64,000 bases of DNA, from positions 7,486,001-7,550,000 of the forward strand of contig NC_089895.1 of NCBI RefSeq assembly GCF_040182565.1, in the 5' to 3' direction. Shown here piece by piece: positions 11,371-25,706 of the stretch. Under the pieces are notes generated by a model, which did not search any database, had not been told where the DNA came from, and saw only the letters and a list, made by a program, of their open reading frames with translations. Each line of letters opens with the position of its first letter. Positions within the stretch are counted from its first letter, which is position 1. The position numbers and the translations under genes were made by a program. The stretch is from Anser cygnoides (taxonomy: Eukaryota > Chordata > Aves > Anseriformes > Anatidae).

Positions 11371-14300
11371 ATTTGCTTCAGAGGGTGATAGCACCATGAG
11401 TAAAACAGTGCAAGAAGGCTGGTGGAGGAGGAAGGGAAGAGGGGATGTGGTGCACACCACGTGGATAAAGGCTGAAATTGGGATTTGTTGTTCTTTCACG
11501 CCTTGATCAGTGATCTTAATAAAGAAACATCATCGTATTAGCTAATTTACATGTTTTTTGCTATTTTAGTTCCACTTTGACATTAAATCACCAAACGGAG
11601 GCAGGCGGGGGTGCTGGGCCCCAGAGGGCAGGACAAGGCCGAAGGCAGCTGCGGTGCCCATCCTGCCCCACTAAGGGTGCTGCGCTCCAGCATTTGGAAG
11701 CTCGCTTTGATGCCTTTTACTAGGAAAAGCTTGAAATTAAATACTGATAGCAGCAGGTATTCCTGCTCTTTATGAGAATCCCTAAGTCATTTTAAGGAAA
11801 TCAGAGTTCAGGCACATCTGGTATTTCATTTACAGGGGTCACACACTCCCACATGAAAGAAAAAAACATCTTAAGCTGATAACAACAACAACAAAAACCA
11901 ACACTTTTCCATCTGCCTCTGGGCTAAGAGACCATTAACGTTCACAGCCTATTGTCAGGGGACTTTACAACATCTTGTGGAAGGCCCTGAAGGAAGCTGA
12001 AACCAGGAGAGGCCCCAGTTGGCTTTCTCTTGAACAAGGGCTGCCCCTTCCCTGCATAGCAGCGAACACACCACAAAGTCACGTTTCCCAGTTCTGAAGC
12101 CCACCTATAGCCACGTTCTTGGGAAGAAGATCAGGGAACACGACCCTCAATAGAAGGAGGAATGTCTTTGTGCATCATCCTTATGGCCCGTAAAAAGCAA
12201 GCGCATGGCCGACCACACAAACCACCTCAGCTATGAGCTGTGGTAGCACAATGCCAGCATCAGGCTGGGCTGCACCTCCCCAGCAGAAAAATGATTTTGA
12301 GTCTTTCAGAAACCATCAGTCCTTCTCGACAGCCCTGCGAGACGCCTGCTGCTGCCTGGGAGAAGCGTTGGCGCTGGGAGAGCACCGGGGCTGCAGGATT
12401 TGTGGTGTGGCTGGAACTGCTGCACACCGCTGCCTAGTGAGAAACACTGTCAGTGCCTTTTCCCATCATCTTTTTTTTTTTTTTTTTTTTTAAAGAAGAC
12501 TTTTAACTACCTAATTATTTATTTTTGCAGAGGGAAATTTTCCATTTCCTGACCGTTTCAGAATCCAAGACCTGCCTTTTTCCTCTTCAACACCTACCAC
12601 CGCAAGCGAGCACGAGCTGACATCAGAGAACTTTGCTGTAAAAGGCAGGTCGGACCAGTGGAAGACTGGACCCAGGACATGGAGCCTCACGGACAGATCC
12701 CTTCCTTCACTGCTCAGTTCTCACCACTGCTGCAGAAAAAGCAGCTGTGGGAGCCCCTGCTTCAGGAGGACAGAGCTGCTTCTGGCGGGAGGGCATTGAG
12801 GGTGGGAAAGGCGAGTTGCAAAACACAAGGACATAACCAGACATGTAGAAAAGAGAAATTGTAAGGATATTTTATGTCATTTCCCATCTTCCAGAATGTC
12901 CTTAGCAGATTCTCATCCTAACCCAACTAGGCATCTATAAACTCAGTCTTTTTCCCTGGGTTATACCGAGTGCTCAGATGAGCTCAGCCTGCCTCCTCCT
13001 GATCCACAAGATGTAGAGATGTAATAAAACACCCATGGCAGACAGCACCTCCGGGAAATCTGGGAAATCACAGCCTTTCAAGAGAAGATGCCTGATGAGA
13101 TCCGCTGTGGTCTGCAGGGAGCAGATTATCTTTCACAACTCTGTAGCTTCCTGTAGAGCTCGGATAAAACTGATGCCATGTATGTATTGCTATGGCAATC
13201 TACTGCAACCAATTGTGATCTCATTTCACAAAATGACTCCTTGTTTCCTTGTTGCCCCTGTTTTTCTGCCATCAAGTTTTGCAGAAAACAGGAAGCTTGA
13301 CCTTGCCTGCAGAAAATCTCTCCAGAGCATCTCATGCCTTCAGAACCCGCGGCCAGGAGGAGTCCGACACATTAATAGATAAAACGGCCCCGCAGATGAC
13401 ATAACCACCGAGCAGGAAGCTAAACAGTTGGAGGCCAAACTGCATTTTTGACCTCTTTGTAAGAACAAACCCATGTTACCTACAGTCATTAGTGTGGTAA
13501 TGCAGCAGAAATGGCTGGCGGGTCACAGAACTGCAGACCCAGCCACCATCACCGCAGTGTCACAGCAGGAGCAGCCTGGCACCCCGGCAGGCACCTCGGC
13601 AGCCTGCACTCCACAGGTCAGCCAAAAGCAATCGGCAGACCAAAGGCTACAGCCAAAAAAACAGGTTACAAACGTGCCTGCTTCAGCCCCACATGGTGAG
13701 GTTGGGCTCAGTACAGCTCCTGGGGAGACTCAGCTCAGGCTCACCTGCTCATTTCACACGGAATTACAACCGAAATACATCTTTAAGCAGAGATAACATA
13801 GCTTGACTGACACCTGCAGGTTGTTGCTGCTGTCCTCGGTCACCCTGCTCCTGCCACCTGTGAGGCCTGAGGACACCCAGCAGGCAGGGCGGCTGGGTTT
13901 TCCTCTGTCGGAAACCAGGGCATAGCCACTTTCATTAAAAAGACAGCAGGAAAAGAAAAACCAGAAAGTTGCAAAGGCAAGCTCCCCGGGAGCACAGAGG
14001 GTGAGCCTGTGCCCAGGGCTCACAGCCATGCTGCGTCTCTCTGTGCCTGGGAGAGCATCTCTGGAGACACCGGAGTTAGGCAAACGACCGTGCTCGCCCA
14101 GGAACACCGCGTCTCTTTGCTACAAGGAGAGAGGGGCAAACCTCATCTCATGGAGATTCAAAACAATGCCTGTGACCTCTTCATCCTCCTAATTCCTAAA
14201 AGCAGCCGTATGTCATCTGGCTGTGTCTCAGAGCGTGAAAACCCTTCAGTGCTCCCAGGAACATCTGCTTAAAGGAGGAAATAAATAATAGAACAAAAAA

Positions 14301-17300
14301 ACAAAAAATGTCCTGATAATCATCCCTGTCACCAGCTAATGGCTGAGAAACCCATCTTCCAGGAACAGATTTACTCGTCCCCAAGAAAAAAAGAGAAATG
14401 AAGTAGCGAAGGGCTCGCCGGATCCCTCCTTCCCCCGGAATGCGTGTAAATACCTGTCAGATTAGCATGAATTATTTCTTTTAGGTTGTGCAAATGCTCT
14501 GGAAGAGGGAACGTCTGCAAGAGATAATAACTCTGCAGATCTGCAAGTACTTCCACGCACATAATGAGCGGTGCCATGTATCTTCCCCACAGCCTCCAGT
14601 AAGGGGTGAAAAAGATTTTCATCAAATATTCTTACTCCACTCAGAACAAACACATTTACTTATCTTGATGTCTCAATGATTCTCTGTTTCCTTAGCTTCC
14701 TGCCCCCTACAAGACACCCGCAGCCCCACAGACAATCTCCTTCTGCCGGTTCCTGTCACTGGGGTCTTTTCTACTTTTTCTACTTTTCTACTGGGGTCTT
14801 TTCTCTCTACTACTTCACCCCTTTCACTTGCAGCTTAAATCTTTAAAAAGTGGTGTTGGTTTTGCGCAATTTCTCCTGTCTTTGGGCACGTGGTAACGCC
14901 AGCCCACCTGTTTTGGCAAGTTTCCACTTTGTTTTCCTGAATGTCCTCAGAAGACTGAGCACTGTTCACCCAGGCTTGTTTCTTCCAAAGGCTGCCTCGT
15001 GCTTTGAGGACCTTCTCCCACCAAGTCAGAGGCAACAGTCTGCCTCGTCTCTGCGAGAGTAACGTTAGACTCTCAAGCTCTGCCATAAAACCTTACTTTT
15101 CCTCTTGGACTATAAATACCTCTCTATAATGGAGAGAATTTTTCTCTGACACTTTATATCATGGATGCAATATAAAAATATACTGCTCTTGGCAGGCTTT
15201 GCAAGACTTCCCTTTGGGAGCTCAGCAAATGGGCTGGTGTTTGATGATTTTTTTTCCACTCCAAGGCCAAAGCTGCATTTCATGGAAAGACGGCGAGATG
15301 ACTCCCATGGGAAAGAACCTATATTCCTGTTCTGGAGGAGCTGAAGAGACTTCCTTCAAAGTTTCCAGATCTTTGAAGTGACCTCAGCTCCATGAGATCA
15401 CGTCTGTGCTTGCCAAGGCTGAGTACGAAGGTGCGAACGCCGGCAGCAGCTCTCTCCTGCTCTCCTGCCAGGCTCTGCGCCGTCTCCAGCCGCACATCCC
15501 CTTGGTGCTCCGCAGGCTACATCAAGCCCCGTTACATCTCCTGCTCCAGAGCAAAGCCACCAGGAGAGGCCAGTCTGACAGCTACGTGCCTGATAAGGCA
15601 AGGCAATCAGGGAGCTGAACCCCAGGCCCATGCTGGGCTTGCACGTCGCCTCCCCACCAGCACGTCCTGTAACCCTGCCGCTCTGACCTCTGCAGCTCGA
15701 ACTCCGTGGTGTACCTACTGCACGAGCCCCTCTGCCTGCGATGCTCACTGCATTTTTAGCCTGCTTGTGGCTTTAACAGTTGTTATACACAAACCGACCT
15801 GTGGAACTCACTATCCTGGAACATCAAATCAACACTAACGTTTCTTTCTCCCAGATACCTGTAGTTACACCGAAGATAAATCAGGGTAAAGAAACCAAAG
15901 TGCTGTTCTCACAATTGGTAGAGAATCATTCCCTTTACCATAACCATTCCTGATCTGTAATATTGCACCCACAAATGACAATTCTGTTTGTTTGTTTTTT
16001 TCCCCCGTAAATACAAGCAAAATATAGATGTCTCTGTTTTTAACAGTACTGCAAAATGAATGTAGTCAAGAGAATTTCAAGGAAAATGCTTTCTGGGAAC
16101 TAACTAGGTGCATTTTTAATTCACCTGAACTCCAGATATCATGAGCTTATAAATGTATCATGCCCAAAGTCCCCAGTCAATTCAAACCAGAAATATCCTA
16201 AGTGATGCCTGTTAAGACCTGAGGGTTTTGTTTCCCAACTTCTCAGTTATTAGATTTGGTCTTTCCCCACGAGGAGGATATAGTACTTATAAATCTCTGT
16301 CGAGCCCTAACAGTGCAAACAACATAAGCCCCACAATTTATGCTTAAAAACAAGCAGAAACCAGAACCACTACCTCTCATGTACTGTTTCCCTAAGAACA
16401 TATGATAGCTATTTTTTAAGACGCTATTATACACGAACATAAATAATGCAAATTTAACCATAAACGCAACACAAACAGAAGTATCCACCGACGGTTTATC
16501 TGCTGAATATCCCTTCTTTGGGTAATTCATTTTTGCTTCTGGGCAAAATGGTCCAAAACCAGTGATTTGACAGATCCTGTGATGAGCTCATCATAATAAC
16601 TAACTCGTGCAGTCTCACAGGGCACTTACATTAAGCTCCTCCAGCTGCTGGCTTTGTCGGGCAGGACTGCTTAAGAGGCTGACAGAAGATAACGTGAATT
16701 ACAGTGGGATTTCAAAGTATGACTTACGGCCTTTTTTTTAAAGCCAAAAGCTTTAAAGAAAACTGCATTGAGCGGACACTGATAATGACCTGGCAAAGAA
16801 CGCTCAGCTGGGCAGCTGAGACTCGACAAAGTATTTTCAGGAGCAACAATGATAAAGGAGAAGGCTCTGCTACCAAAGTAAGAAATGAAAGCTACAGGCA
16901 CTTGAAGAAGTCGTTTGACACTCCGATGTTTCACTAATTGGCTTTAAACTTACTCATATGAATAAGAAGCTCCAAGAGCCACACTCTTTGTTTTTAGGGA
17001 ATCCTAAACCAAGCATCTTCCAAAGCTCTGCAGTGTTGACTGTCAGCTACTCCTTCCAGCAAACATCCATTTTTTGGCTGGAACAGAGTCAGAAGTGATG
17101 AAATAACCCAAAGATGATTGCATTCTCAAGTTAAAAAAGGTTAGAACCAGAATGCTCAGCTCTGACAGGTCAACAGACCCCGTCTTTCCAGGCACTTTGC
17201 AGACTTCTAGTCATATGTGACCCTAATGCAAACTGTACCTCGTTTTTTGGGGCTTGCTCACTCAGCTACTAGCGCACAATGGGCAGTGCACATTTTGTTC

Positions 17301-19763
17301 TGAAGAACTGGAGAGTCCCTGGGAAAAAATAATCTTCTCCTAGTCTCTTTGTCTCAATATAATTAAGGTCAATACTACAAAGTGGCCGAGGGGGGAAGCA
17401 CTTTGTAAAGTTCTCAAGAGCTGCAGTAGCATTTATAGTACAAGATTGTCTATGTAAAACTGTTGATTACTGATCTCATTATTTAGATTTCATGACAAAA
17501 GCCACTTCTGTTCCCAGATGCATAATAGGTGTCAAGAGTAAAAACCTTGAAAAATACATGGAAAAAGTTACAATAACAAATGGCTTGTTTATGCCATAAT
17601 TGGTATTAGGCAATTAATGGTGGGATGAAACACCACATTGCTTCTGAAAACAAAAAGCAATACTGTTTAAAGAACGTTTAATGAGCACGTTTTATGTTGT
17701 CCTCAGCAAGTTTACTGCCAAGCCACAAAAGACATTTATACACACTTCCTTTTGTCTCTAATGAAAGGGTCATTGCTACTTGTTTCTTACTAAATTCACA
17801 AGTTTAAAAAAAAAAAAAAAAGCCAAATGTAATGTTTTAAACTTGAAATTCATTCAGCTTCTCAAAGAAGCTGTTGTTTAAGTTCAACAATGTTTTTTAG
17901 GCACAGACCCTCACAGCGCTGTGCAGACTATGAGAATCACAGGGGCAAACCCAACACCTCCATGCAGAAAGATGTGTTCAGGGCCCGCCTGCCACAGAGA
18001 CCTATTGTACAGCTCTGAGACGCAGATACTCCAAGATTTTGACATTCTAAAACGTCCACTATTAATGGGGTGAGATCTGAGTGACTGGAAAAAATGAAGG
18101 CGGAAATAGTGTATTTATTTACTGGGAGCAAGTCTTCGGCTGTGCAAGTCAGGGGAGTTTCCCAGACAGCGTCGGAGGGAGATGATGCCTAAATCATTTT
18201 AACCTGGCTAAATTACCCGATCTGCTGTCTCCCGAAACCTATTTTCTACATCTGTTTCTCCTACACGTGTCAAACATCACCAGTCTCTGCTGTGACATTA
18301 AAACAGATCTCCAGTGTGTTTTGTTTTTTTTAATCGAAGCCAACGCGCCGCACGAGAAGGGTTCTGCATTTCCAGCTACGGAAGGTTTCAGCACTGCGGA
18401 ATGGGAAGCGGTGGTACAAACATCCCCAAAGGCTTTCCTTTCCAGAGCCCAGCGTCCTTGTTTCCTCATCTCCTGCAACGTGACAGCAGGAGCACCACGC
18501 AGCAACCCAGACAGCTTCAGCACCGCATGAGCGTCGGTCTGAGCCAGATCAACCCGAGTGGAAGTTCAACAAAGGACAAAGGTGTTCAGAGTAGTAGAAA
18601 AAATGCAGCAAAATAAGTCGGTGGCATTGTTTCCTTTCTAATGAACCAATTTTGTAGGTCTGGAAAACTGACCCCACAGACCATTTCAAGAATTTCTGTC
18701 TGGAAAATAAATGCAGGAAGGAATGAACTTCAAAAGACTTAGAAAACGTAATATTCACAGAACTAAATAAATGCACTATGGAGATGTATCAGACAAAAAA
18801 CACAAAATCTCACATGAGCCTCAGATTCCTTCTGATTAAAATCGTGCATACAGTATGAATATCCTCATGATGAACTTATCGCTAAATATGCTATGATGCA
18901 TTCTGTATTCATACTGTCTACATCATTTAGTGTCCTCTTTTTAACCACTTACATTCTTGAATTTAAAAATATGCATTTTTAAAGAACATATCCTGTTATA
19001 CTAGAGACAGCAAAGTGAAAAGCCATGTCTTATTCTCACATAAGTGCAAAAACATCCCTGGCATTCTTTCACTTAAATCCTTGGAGTTTTCTAGGGATTC
19101 ATTTTACAAGTTAAATGTAGAATATAATTTTCCAGGCAAGTTTACCAAGGCAAATCATAACTGAGCTCCTGAACAAATAGAAATCAAAATACATTATTTG
19201 ACTTTTCCCTGTGTGGCTGGTTTGGGCTACACAAGACCATCACTTACCAGTTAAAGAGAAGCCTTGTATCATCTGAGATACCAGAAGATTGTGAGAATTC
19301 AAGCTTCTCACGATGAAAATGTACAGTAGAGGAAGCAGTGGACAATTTGCAGCTGGTGAAAAGAGGTATCCTCTAATTACATGCATCTGGCATCCATTAT
19401 CTCAGCATCTGCTGTACTGAAATCCAATATGCCTCACAAAACACAATGGTATGCTGAGGAAAGGCACAATATCGCCTGGATTCTCTTTAACAGCTCAAGA
19501 CCCACCCTTCCTCTTTATCCACTGCACGCTGCATTGTTAACACAGCAAAAGGAACCCAGCATCCTACCGATCAGCTGCCTTTATTACAGCAGACGGTATT
19601 ATTTTGGCCCTTTGATCTCTGACAATCAGATTAGGACCATGAACCAGCACCACTGACCTCCATTATCAATGATTCGAAACAGCTCCTGCATGCAAAAGCC
19701 AAGAACTGGCTTGGATCCCTGGTAACGTCCTATCCACTCCTTAAGCACACCACTTAAATCTCT

Positions 19764-19789
19764 AAAAAAAAAAAAAAAAAAAAAAAAAA
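19764..19789. repeat. Poly(A) homopolymer (26)
   Basis: Uninterrupted A-run in the MEGF6 intron. I found no clear retrotransposon body attached to it. Confidence 0.95.
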
Positions 19790-21035
19790 CTATTTCAGTC
19801 TTCAAAGCATGGGCTATTCTACTTCTTTGTTGTCACTGTTTATTTGTATTAGCATGGGACATATGGACTGGATTCCCACCTCAAATCAGTGACGCAGGTT
19901 TTCAGCCTCTCCTGCTTACAAAAGCTCTTTGAGAGGCCTGGGACGAAGGCACCTGAAAAAGGCAAACTTCAGGTGAAAAGCATCAGAAATCATCTCCTGT
20001 GTGAAACTACAGATGGCCACTGACCGCATGCAGGGAGAGCTGGAGCAGCCTGGTGCTCTGTGAGGGTACAGGCGAGGCAAAAGTCAGCAGCTATGGGTCC
20101 GACTGCATCCCAAGAGCTGCAGGACGCTCGGCTTTTCAGCTCATCCGCCAGAACAGACGGCAAGAACACCACAAAGGTGCTGCTTTGCCAAAGGTCAGCA
20201 GCGCAGGAGCGTGCTGGAGGGCCAGCCACGCAGGAGGGAGCCGGTCTGGGCTCCCTGGCACCCACGGCAGGGCTGCCGGCTGCTCCGGTGCTGCCTGCAG
20301 GACTTCCAGACTCGGCTGGGGTTTTATTTGCCGGAGTGAGGGGGGCAGAAAGACAGTTAATGTGCACTCACATACACCAAACTAGAAACACCTTTTGGCG
20401 TTCAAAAACAGTTTTTTGGCTGGCTCGTGGAGACCTGGGGTCTAGCAGGTGTCCTTGCAGCCGATGGGAATGTAAAGGGGGTTACAGAGGCCCCGTGAAC
20501 ACTAAATTATGCAAGAAAAAACGTCTGCACAGCCATACACAGCACACGTGTCCGCGTGAGCAGGTTTAACCACAAGAAACTGAAGTCCCATAAAATTAAG
20601 CACGTCTGGGAGGAAATCAACCCAGCGAGGACTGGAAAATCTCAGCCCGGAACAGCCCCGGCAGGTCGGGTGCTCCCTACGGCTGCTGCTGCCCCGGGCG
20701 CTGCCCGGACCCCGGCCCTGTCCTGCCAGCTGGACCCGGCCCCGCGGCCCCGAGAACAAAGGAGCTGCACGGGCACGAGCTCGCGGTGTCCCGGGCTCAG
20801 CCTCTGAACTCCGGGTCAGGGACTCGCCGGTCTATTTTCAGAGATACCATTTCTCGTGTGAGTTTTGTAACAAACTTGGCAGCGAAGAGCGATCGTAACA
20901 ACCCCTTCTTCTGGCTGGTGCTACCCTCGACGTGTTTGTGGGGGTTGCCAATGGAAGATTTTCCTCCTCAGTTATCAGATGACTTAGTCTGGTGAAAGGC
21001 TGCACAGAACAGCAAGCTTCAGCTCCAGTTAAAAG

Positions 21036-21058
21036 AAAAAAAAAAAAAAAAAAAAAAA
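21036..21058. repeat. Poly(A) homopolymer (23)
   Basis: Uninterrupted A-run in the MEGF6 intron, with no recognisable element next to it. Confidence 0.95.
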
Positions 21059-24000
21059 CTTCAGAGGACAACAGGAATGCACAAAGCATCCAAGCACTTG
21101 AATTTGGAGCGAGGGTATACGGAAAGTGTCCTCCCTTTCTCACATAACTCTCATTAATTACACTTCTGGAGCTGCAGTCCTCAGAGCATCTTCCTGCAAA
21201 AAAAGTATTTGCTATGACTGGAATCTCAAAAGAGATGTTTCTTGAATTATTACTTGAATTACGCTGTAACACTGAGACCATACAGAAGAGCAGAGCGAAG
21301 ATTGAAATGCAACAAATGAAGCACAATTAAAACCCCTGGCTGCAGTAGAGATAAGGAGCTCCAGAAACTAGTTAAGAGATGTTATCGGCTATTGCAGAGC
21401 ACAGCTTTTAAAAAAGGCCTCGGAGAAGGCAACACATAATGAATAGAAAAATGCTTTTTCCAACCTTTCCAAAACCAGAAATTGAAAGCATAACACACTG
21501 AAGATTTACGACAGACCGTGCTGCATATTTAAGCATAAGTTAATTCTAAAAATTCCAGGAAGGTTTGCAGCAACGCTTTTCTTTCCTGCTTCTCTCTTCA
21601 TCCCTAACACCGCTCACCAGACCCATCTCCTTGTGCCCGCGGCCACTTTCTCTAGTTTTGTCCCCTGCACAATACCCAGTGTACTTCAGAGGACAGCCTC
21701 CCTCCTCCAAAAACAAACCGGTGCAGTTGCATTTCCTTACCCACATCCTTACTAAACTTCTCCATTTGCCCTCCTTCCCGGTAAAAGCCTGCGGGGCTCT
21801 GAACAGGTCTGCAAGGAGCCCTGCAAGGACATTTTGGGCTCTGACCTGCAGATCCTGCCAAAAAGCACACGCTGGCATCCAAATCTGCTGAAAATATCTC
21901 AAGAAACGGTAAAGAAAAGCTTTTTAAGAACCCCAGGTCAGAGCTCACGATTTGCACAAATTTGTGAGATATTAAAACTCGGTATTTCATAGAGCCTGAG
22001 CTTCTCTCGGTCCCCATCACCTGCAGTGGGGAATACGGACTTGCTCCTGCGCCTTTTTAACGCAGTAATAAAGATCTACATGAAAATTTCAAACTGTTGC
22101 AGTGCCAATGGAATGATTCCTCCTTCCTTTATTTGCCAAAAATCTCAGCATAGCACCACAAGTCATCTAAAGGACTCGAGCCGTGCATTTTCTTTCACCC
22201 AATATAATCACCCCTTATAAACGATAATGAAATCCTTAATTCTCAAGTTCAAAGTAAAGGCCTGACCCAACCCAGGGAGAGCTTGAACAGAACAAAGCAA
22301 GCCGTATCCTGAACTCACGCCAGCCTTTAGGATGTCAGTCTCTTCCACCAGCCGTCCCCTTTCACCCACCACCAGGTTCCTTCACACAAACCTGTCGGTG
22401 ACGCTTTTGCCGCATCTCTCATGGGCAGAGCCACATAGCTTTAAACGTGACGGAGCACATCCAAAGGGCTTTTTGCTGCACTCTAGTTAACCTTTAGAAA
22501 CTCCAGCCATATAAACCAAGAACATATTCCGAGTCCTGTGCATCTGCACAGGGTTTGAAAGCAGCAGCAGGCAGCGCTGTGGGAAGCTTCCCACGGGCAC
22601 GAGGGCAGCGCCAGGAGCCCTGCGCGCAGGCACCAGCCCGGCCCGCGGCTCCAGCACGCTTTCCTTTTTCTTCAAAACTCACTCCACAGAATTGATTTTT
22701 TATTTTTTTTTAACCGAATAAACCCCTGCACAACCTTGGCTCGTTTCCTCTCGCTGACTTTTTCAAAGAGCCCGGCGCTACCTGCGTGCCAGCTGTTAAA
22801 TACCTCGCCTTTGGCCGATGGACAAGCAGATAGCGCAGGACGAGCGGAGCTTTGCACAAGCTGCCCTTGTTCCGCAGCCTTTCTGAGCCAGCCAGAGAAG
22901 TGATCCCAGCCAGGCACCACTGCACAGCGGGGCTGCGGGCTCGAGAAAGCTGCCCTGGGCTCAGGCACTTCTCTCCTCCCAGCAGCAAGCCAGACCTGCG
23001 AACCAGCAGGGTGTTTGCAAGGAAAAGTATCTCGGCTTCGTGGCTGCTGGAGAAGGGCTCTGCCTCATTTAGCCTGGCTGTTATTAACAGCGGAATCTGT
23101 CCAATAAATTGACGGCCAAGGAACAATTGCTGCTATTTGACCTCACAGACGGATTTTAAATTGGCCTCGTGAACTGTGAAACTATGAAACATCAAACACA
23201 GGCTCTTGCTGTTGTTCCAAACGTGGCGCTGGGAGCTGCTTGGGCTGGGAGAGGCACGCGAGCTGGAGCACGAGTCGGTGCGCGCACACGCCGAGGTGAG
23301 GTACCGCAGAGAAAGAGTGCCCAGACGATCCCTCGTCCCGCAGCTCGGGGGACAGGGAAGGACAGCTCCTCGCCCCCCAGGTCGGGCTGGCCCCGTGCTG
23401 CCAGCCAGGGTAAACAGCGGGTGGCCGCGGCCCCAGGCTGGCCAGCAAAAACATCTTATGATAAGGGCCTGTTCGGGACGGGGAACGTCCTGCTTTTTAA
23501 GCAAACATTCCTGTATTTCTTTCCAGAAAAGAAGCGATACCATTAGGATCAGACACAGATTTCTGGGAGACGAATGACAAGAGCTTCGTTCACCCAGGGC
23601 TGACTCGTGCTGTGTTCGCCAAGCAGCCTCCAAAGCCTCCGGACCACATCCAGACTCACTCGAGTCATTTGGGGGAAGCATTTCTCAAGAAGATAATACG
23701 TATCAAGAAGATAATCCCACCTGTGCCTGGCACCGCAGAACTGCCGATGTGAGCTCCAGAGCACTGGGGTGGCCCCGTCCCGTTCCCATCCCTGCTGCCG
23801 AGCAGCCCTGCAGAAGCCCACGGCAGAGGCAGAGCATCCCGAGCATGCCGGCCCCACAACCTGCTGTTGTCCTCCCTTTCTGCCTCAAAAAGCTTTGGAG
23901 GACAGTAAAACCTAATCCCCGGCCTTCCAAGTCTGACCTAAAGCGCTGACTTCAGGCTCCTCCTCCAAGGGGGGCAACGTTTGTAAACCCGCAGACGTCT

Positions 24001-25601
24001 TGTATTCCTCTCCCAAAAGAGCCGGTCATTTCCCTTTTAAAGAAAATGTTTGGGGGTCTCAGAAATGTGTTCCTTATTTTCAAAGCTGCAACCAATTATA
24101 ATTGTGGGAACTGCTGAACATTTCCAAATGCGAAAATGTTTTTTACCTCTCAGGTTCCGTACAGGAAGACATCTGATGTTTATTTTATTAATTCGCGTGA
24201 CAGAAGCTATGACAAAAAAATTGCAGGGACAATTTAAGGACTGTTTGCTTCCTGGAAAACCCCGCAATGTCTCCTTCACGTGTGCAAACCTGAACCTAAG
24301 CAGTACGGGACCATGTACATGAAAATCAGCCGTGCTCCAATCCTCTGCAGGTCAAAGGAAGAGAGAGAAGCCGTGCTTTAAGTCCTGGCTTTAAACTGAA
24401 GATAGGAGAGTGTCACCGGGTGGATAAATCATTTGGACTCACACTGCTATTATGTCTGCGGTTTGACTGCTTTAGAAACAAAGCAAAACAGCAAAACAAA
24501 CAAAAAAATTATTTTTAGACAAAGCAGTCTCCTTTTCATCTCAGCTGAACTCATTGAATGGAAACCACTGCCGCCGACACCGCCCCGGGCAGCGAGGGCA
24601 CAGAGCACGAGCACCAAGGCACAGCGGCCCCAGGGGCAGGAGCTGTGTACATGGGCTCAGGATGGCTTTTTTTTATGGGGGGGGTCATCACCGAACTGGG
24701 GGCTGGTGCCACCACCGGGCATGGCCGGGGCAGATAACCATCGCACACAAACCCACACACGGTGCCTTGGGGTCTGCTGCAAGCACGCAGCTTGAGCTTG
24801 GTTAACAACGCAGAGCAAGGGGTGGAGGCAACCCAAAGCCAACAGTATCGAGGAGGTTTGGGCCAACCTACGGTTTGCAGCTGATTGAGAGAATCCTCTT
24901 TCTTTGTAGGCTTTGTCTAAATGAGACTTTTGGGCCTTTTAAGCACCTCTGAGTTGGCGCTGCCCCGAGGCGGGGGCTTTGGGCAGGGCCCCCCAGCCCT
25001 CCTCGGCAGGAGTCCAGCTCCTGCGGCACGCAGACACATCCCGCTTAGTGGTCGCTTGCCATGCAGATGTTCTGCTACCAAATCAGAACATCTCTGAGTT
25101 ACCAAACGTAAGAAACTCAATGGACTGCGAGAGGAATTCGTATATTGCACAAACATTAATTAAATAAAGCTTAGTGGCTCCCAACTGGACCTAACCGAAG
25201 ATATAACCGTGCAGCTGGTCAGAGCGCAGCTATTTTCCCCCCTGCTGTGGCAGCCCTTTGCTGGGCTCGCTCGGACTGAGTTTCTGTTTGAGCCGAGGTG
25301 AATCGGCTTCCTCCTGGCCCCCGGCACAGCCCCTGCTGAGGGCAGCCCGCTGCCAAGGGCGGCACGGAGCGATGGGGCTGTGCTTCACAGCCAGGCCTGA
25401 TAAGCGTTTCCTTTCCAAACATCCAAACTCCCCAAACTTTACAAACAGTGGCCAAAGAAAGTAGAGGGAAGATTATTGGAGTTTGACAGATAAAAACAAT
25501 GGCCAGTAAGGATAAAAAAAAAAATATCGGGGCATCCCTCATTCTTTATCCTCTCCACTTCCGACCCAAAATCAAAGGAAGAACTCGAAAAGCCGACTCA
25601 C

Positions 25602-25706
25602 CGAACTGGCAGCGAAGGCCCTGGAAGCCAGCGGGGCAGTGGCAGAGCTGCGATGAGCCCTCGACGCAATTCCCACCGTTGAAACAAAGTCCGGCACTGC
25701 AGGCAG
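25602..25706 (-). CDS. MEGF6: MEGF6 coding exon 4 (first EGF-like module)
   Basis: The acceptor is CTCCTTGCAG and the donor is GTGAGT. The 105-nt exon encodes one EGF-like repeat with all six cysteines (ACSAGLCFNGGNC, then LCHCPAGFQG, then LRCQF). It has no calcium-binding DxDE start, as expected for the first module of MEGF6. It ends on one base of the next codon (phase 1), consistent with a following D-V-D-E-C calcium-binding EGF exon to the left. Confidence 0.9.

Larger units (their letters stand above)
11166..25601 (-). other. MEGF6 intron (right half of the large intron)
   Basis: No coding exon, RNA gene or recognisable transposon was found. It contains homopolymers (T22 at 12471-12492, A26 at 19764-19789, A23 at 21036-21058) and GC-richer patches near 20050-20800 and 23200-23450. 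The ORFs in those patches are short, lack domain motifs and overlap one another on both strands. Confidence 0.55.
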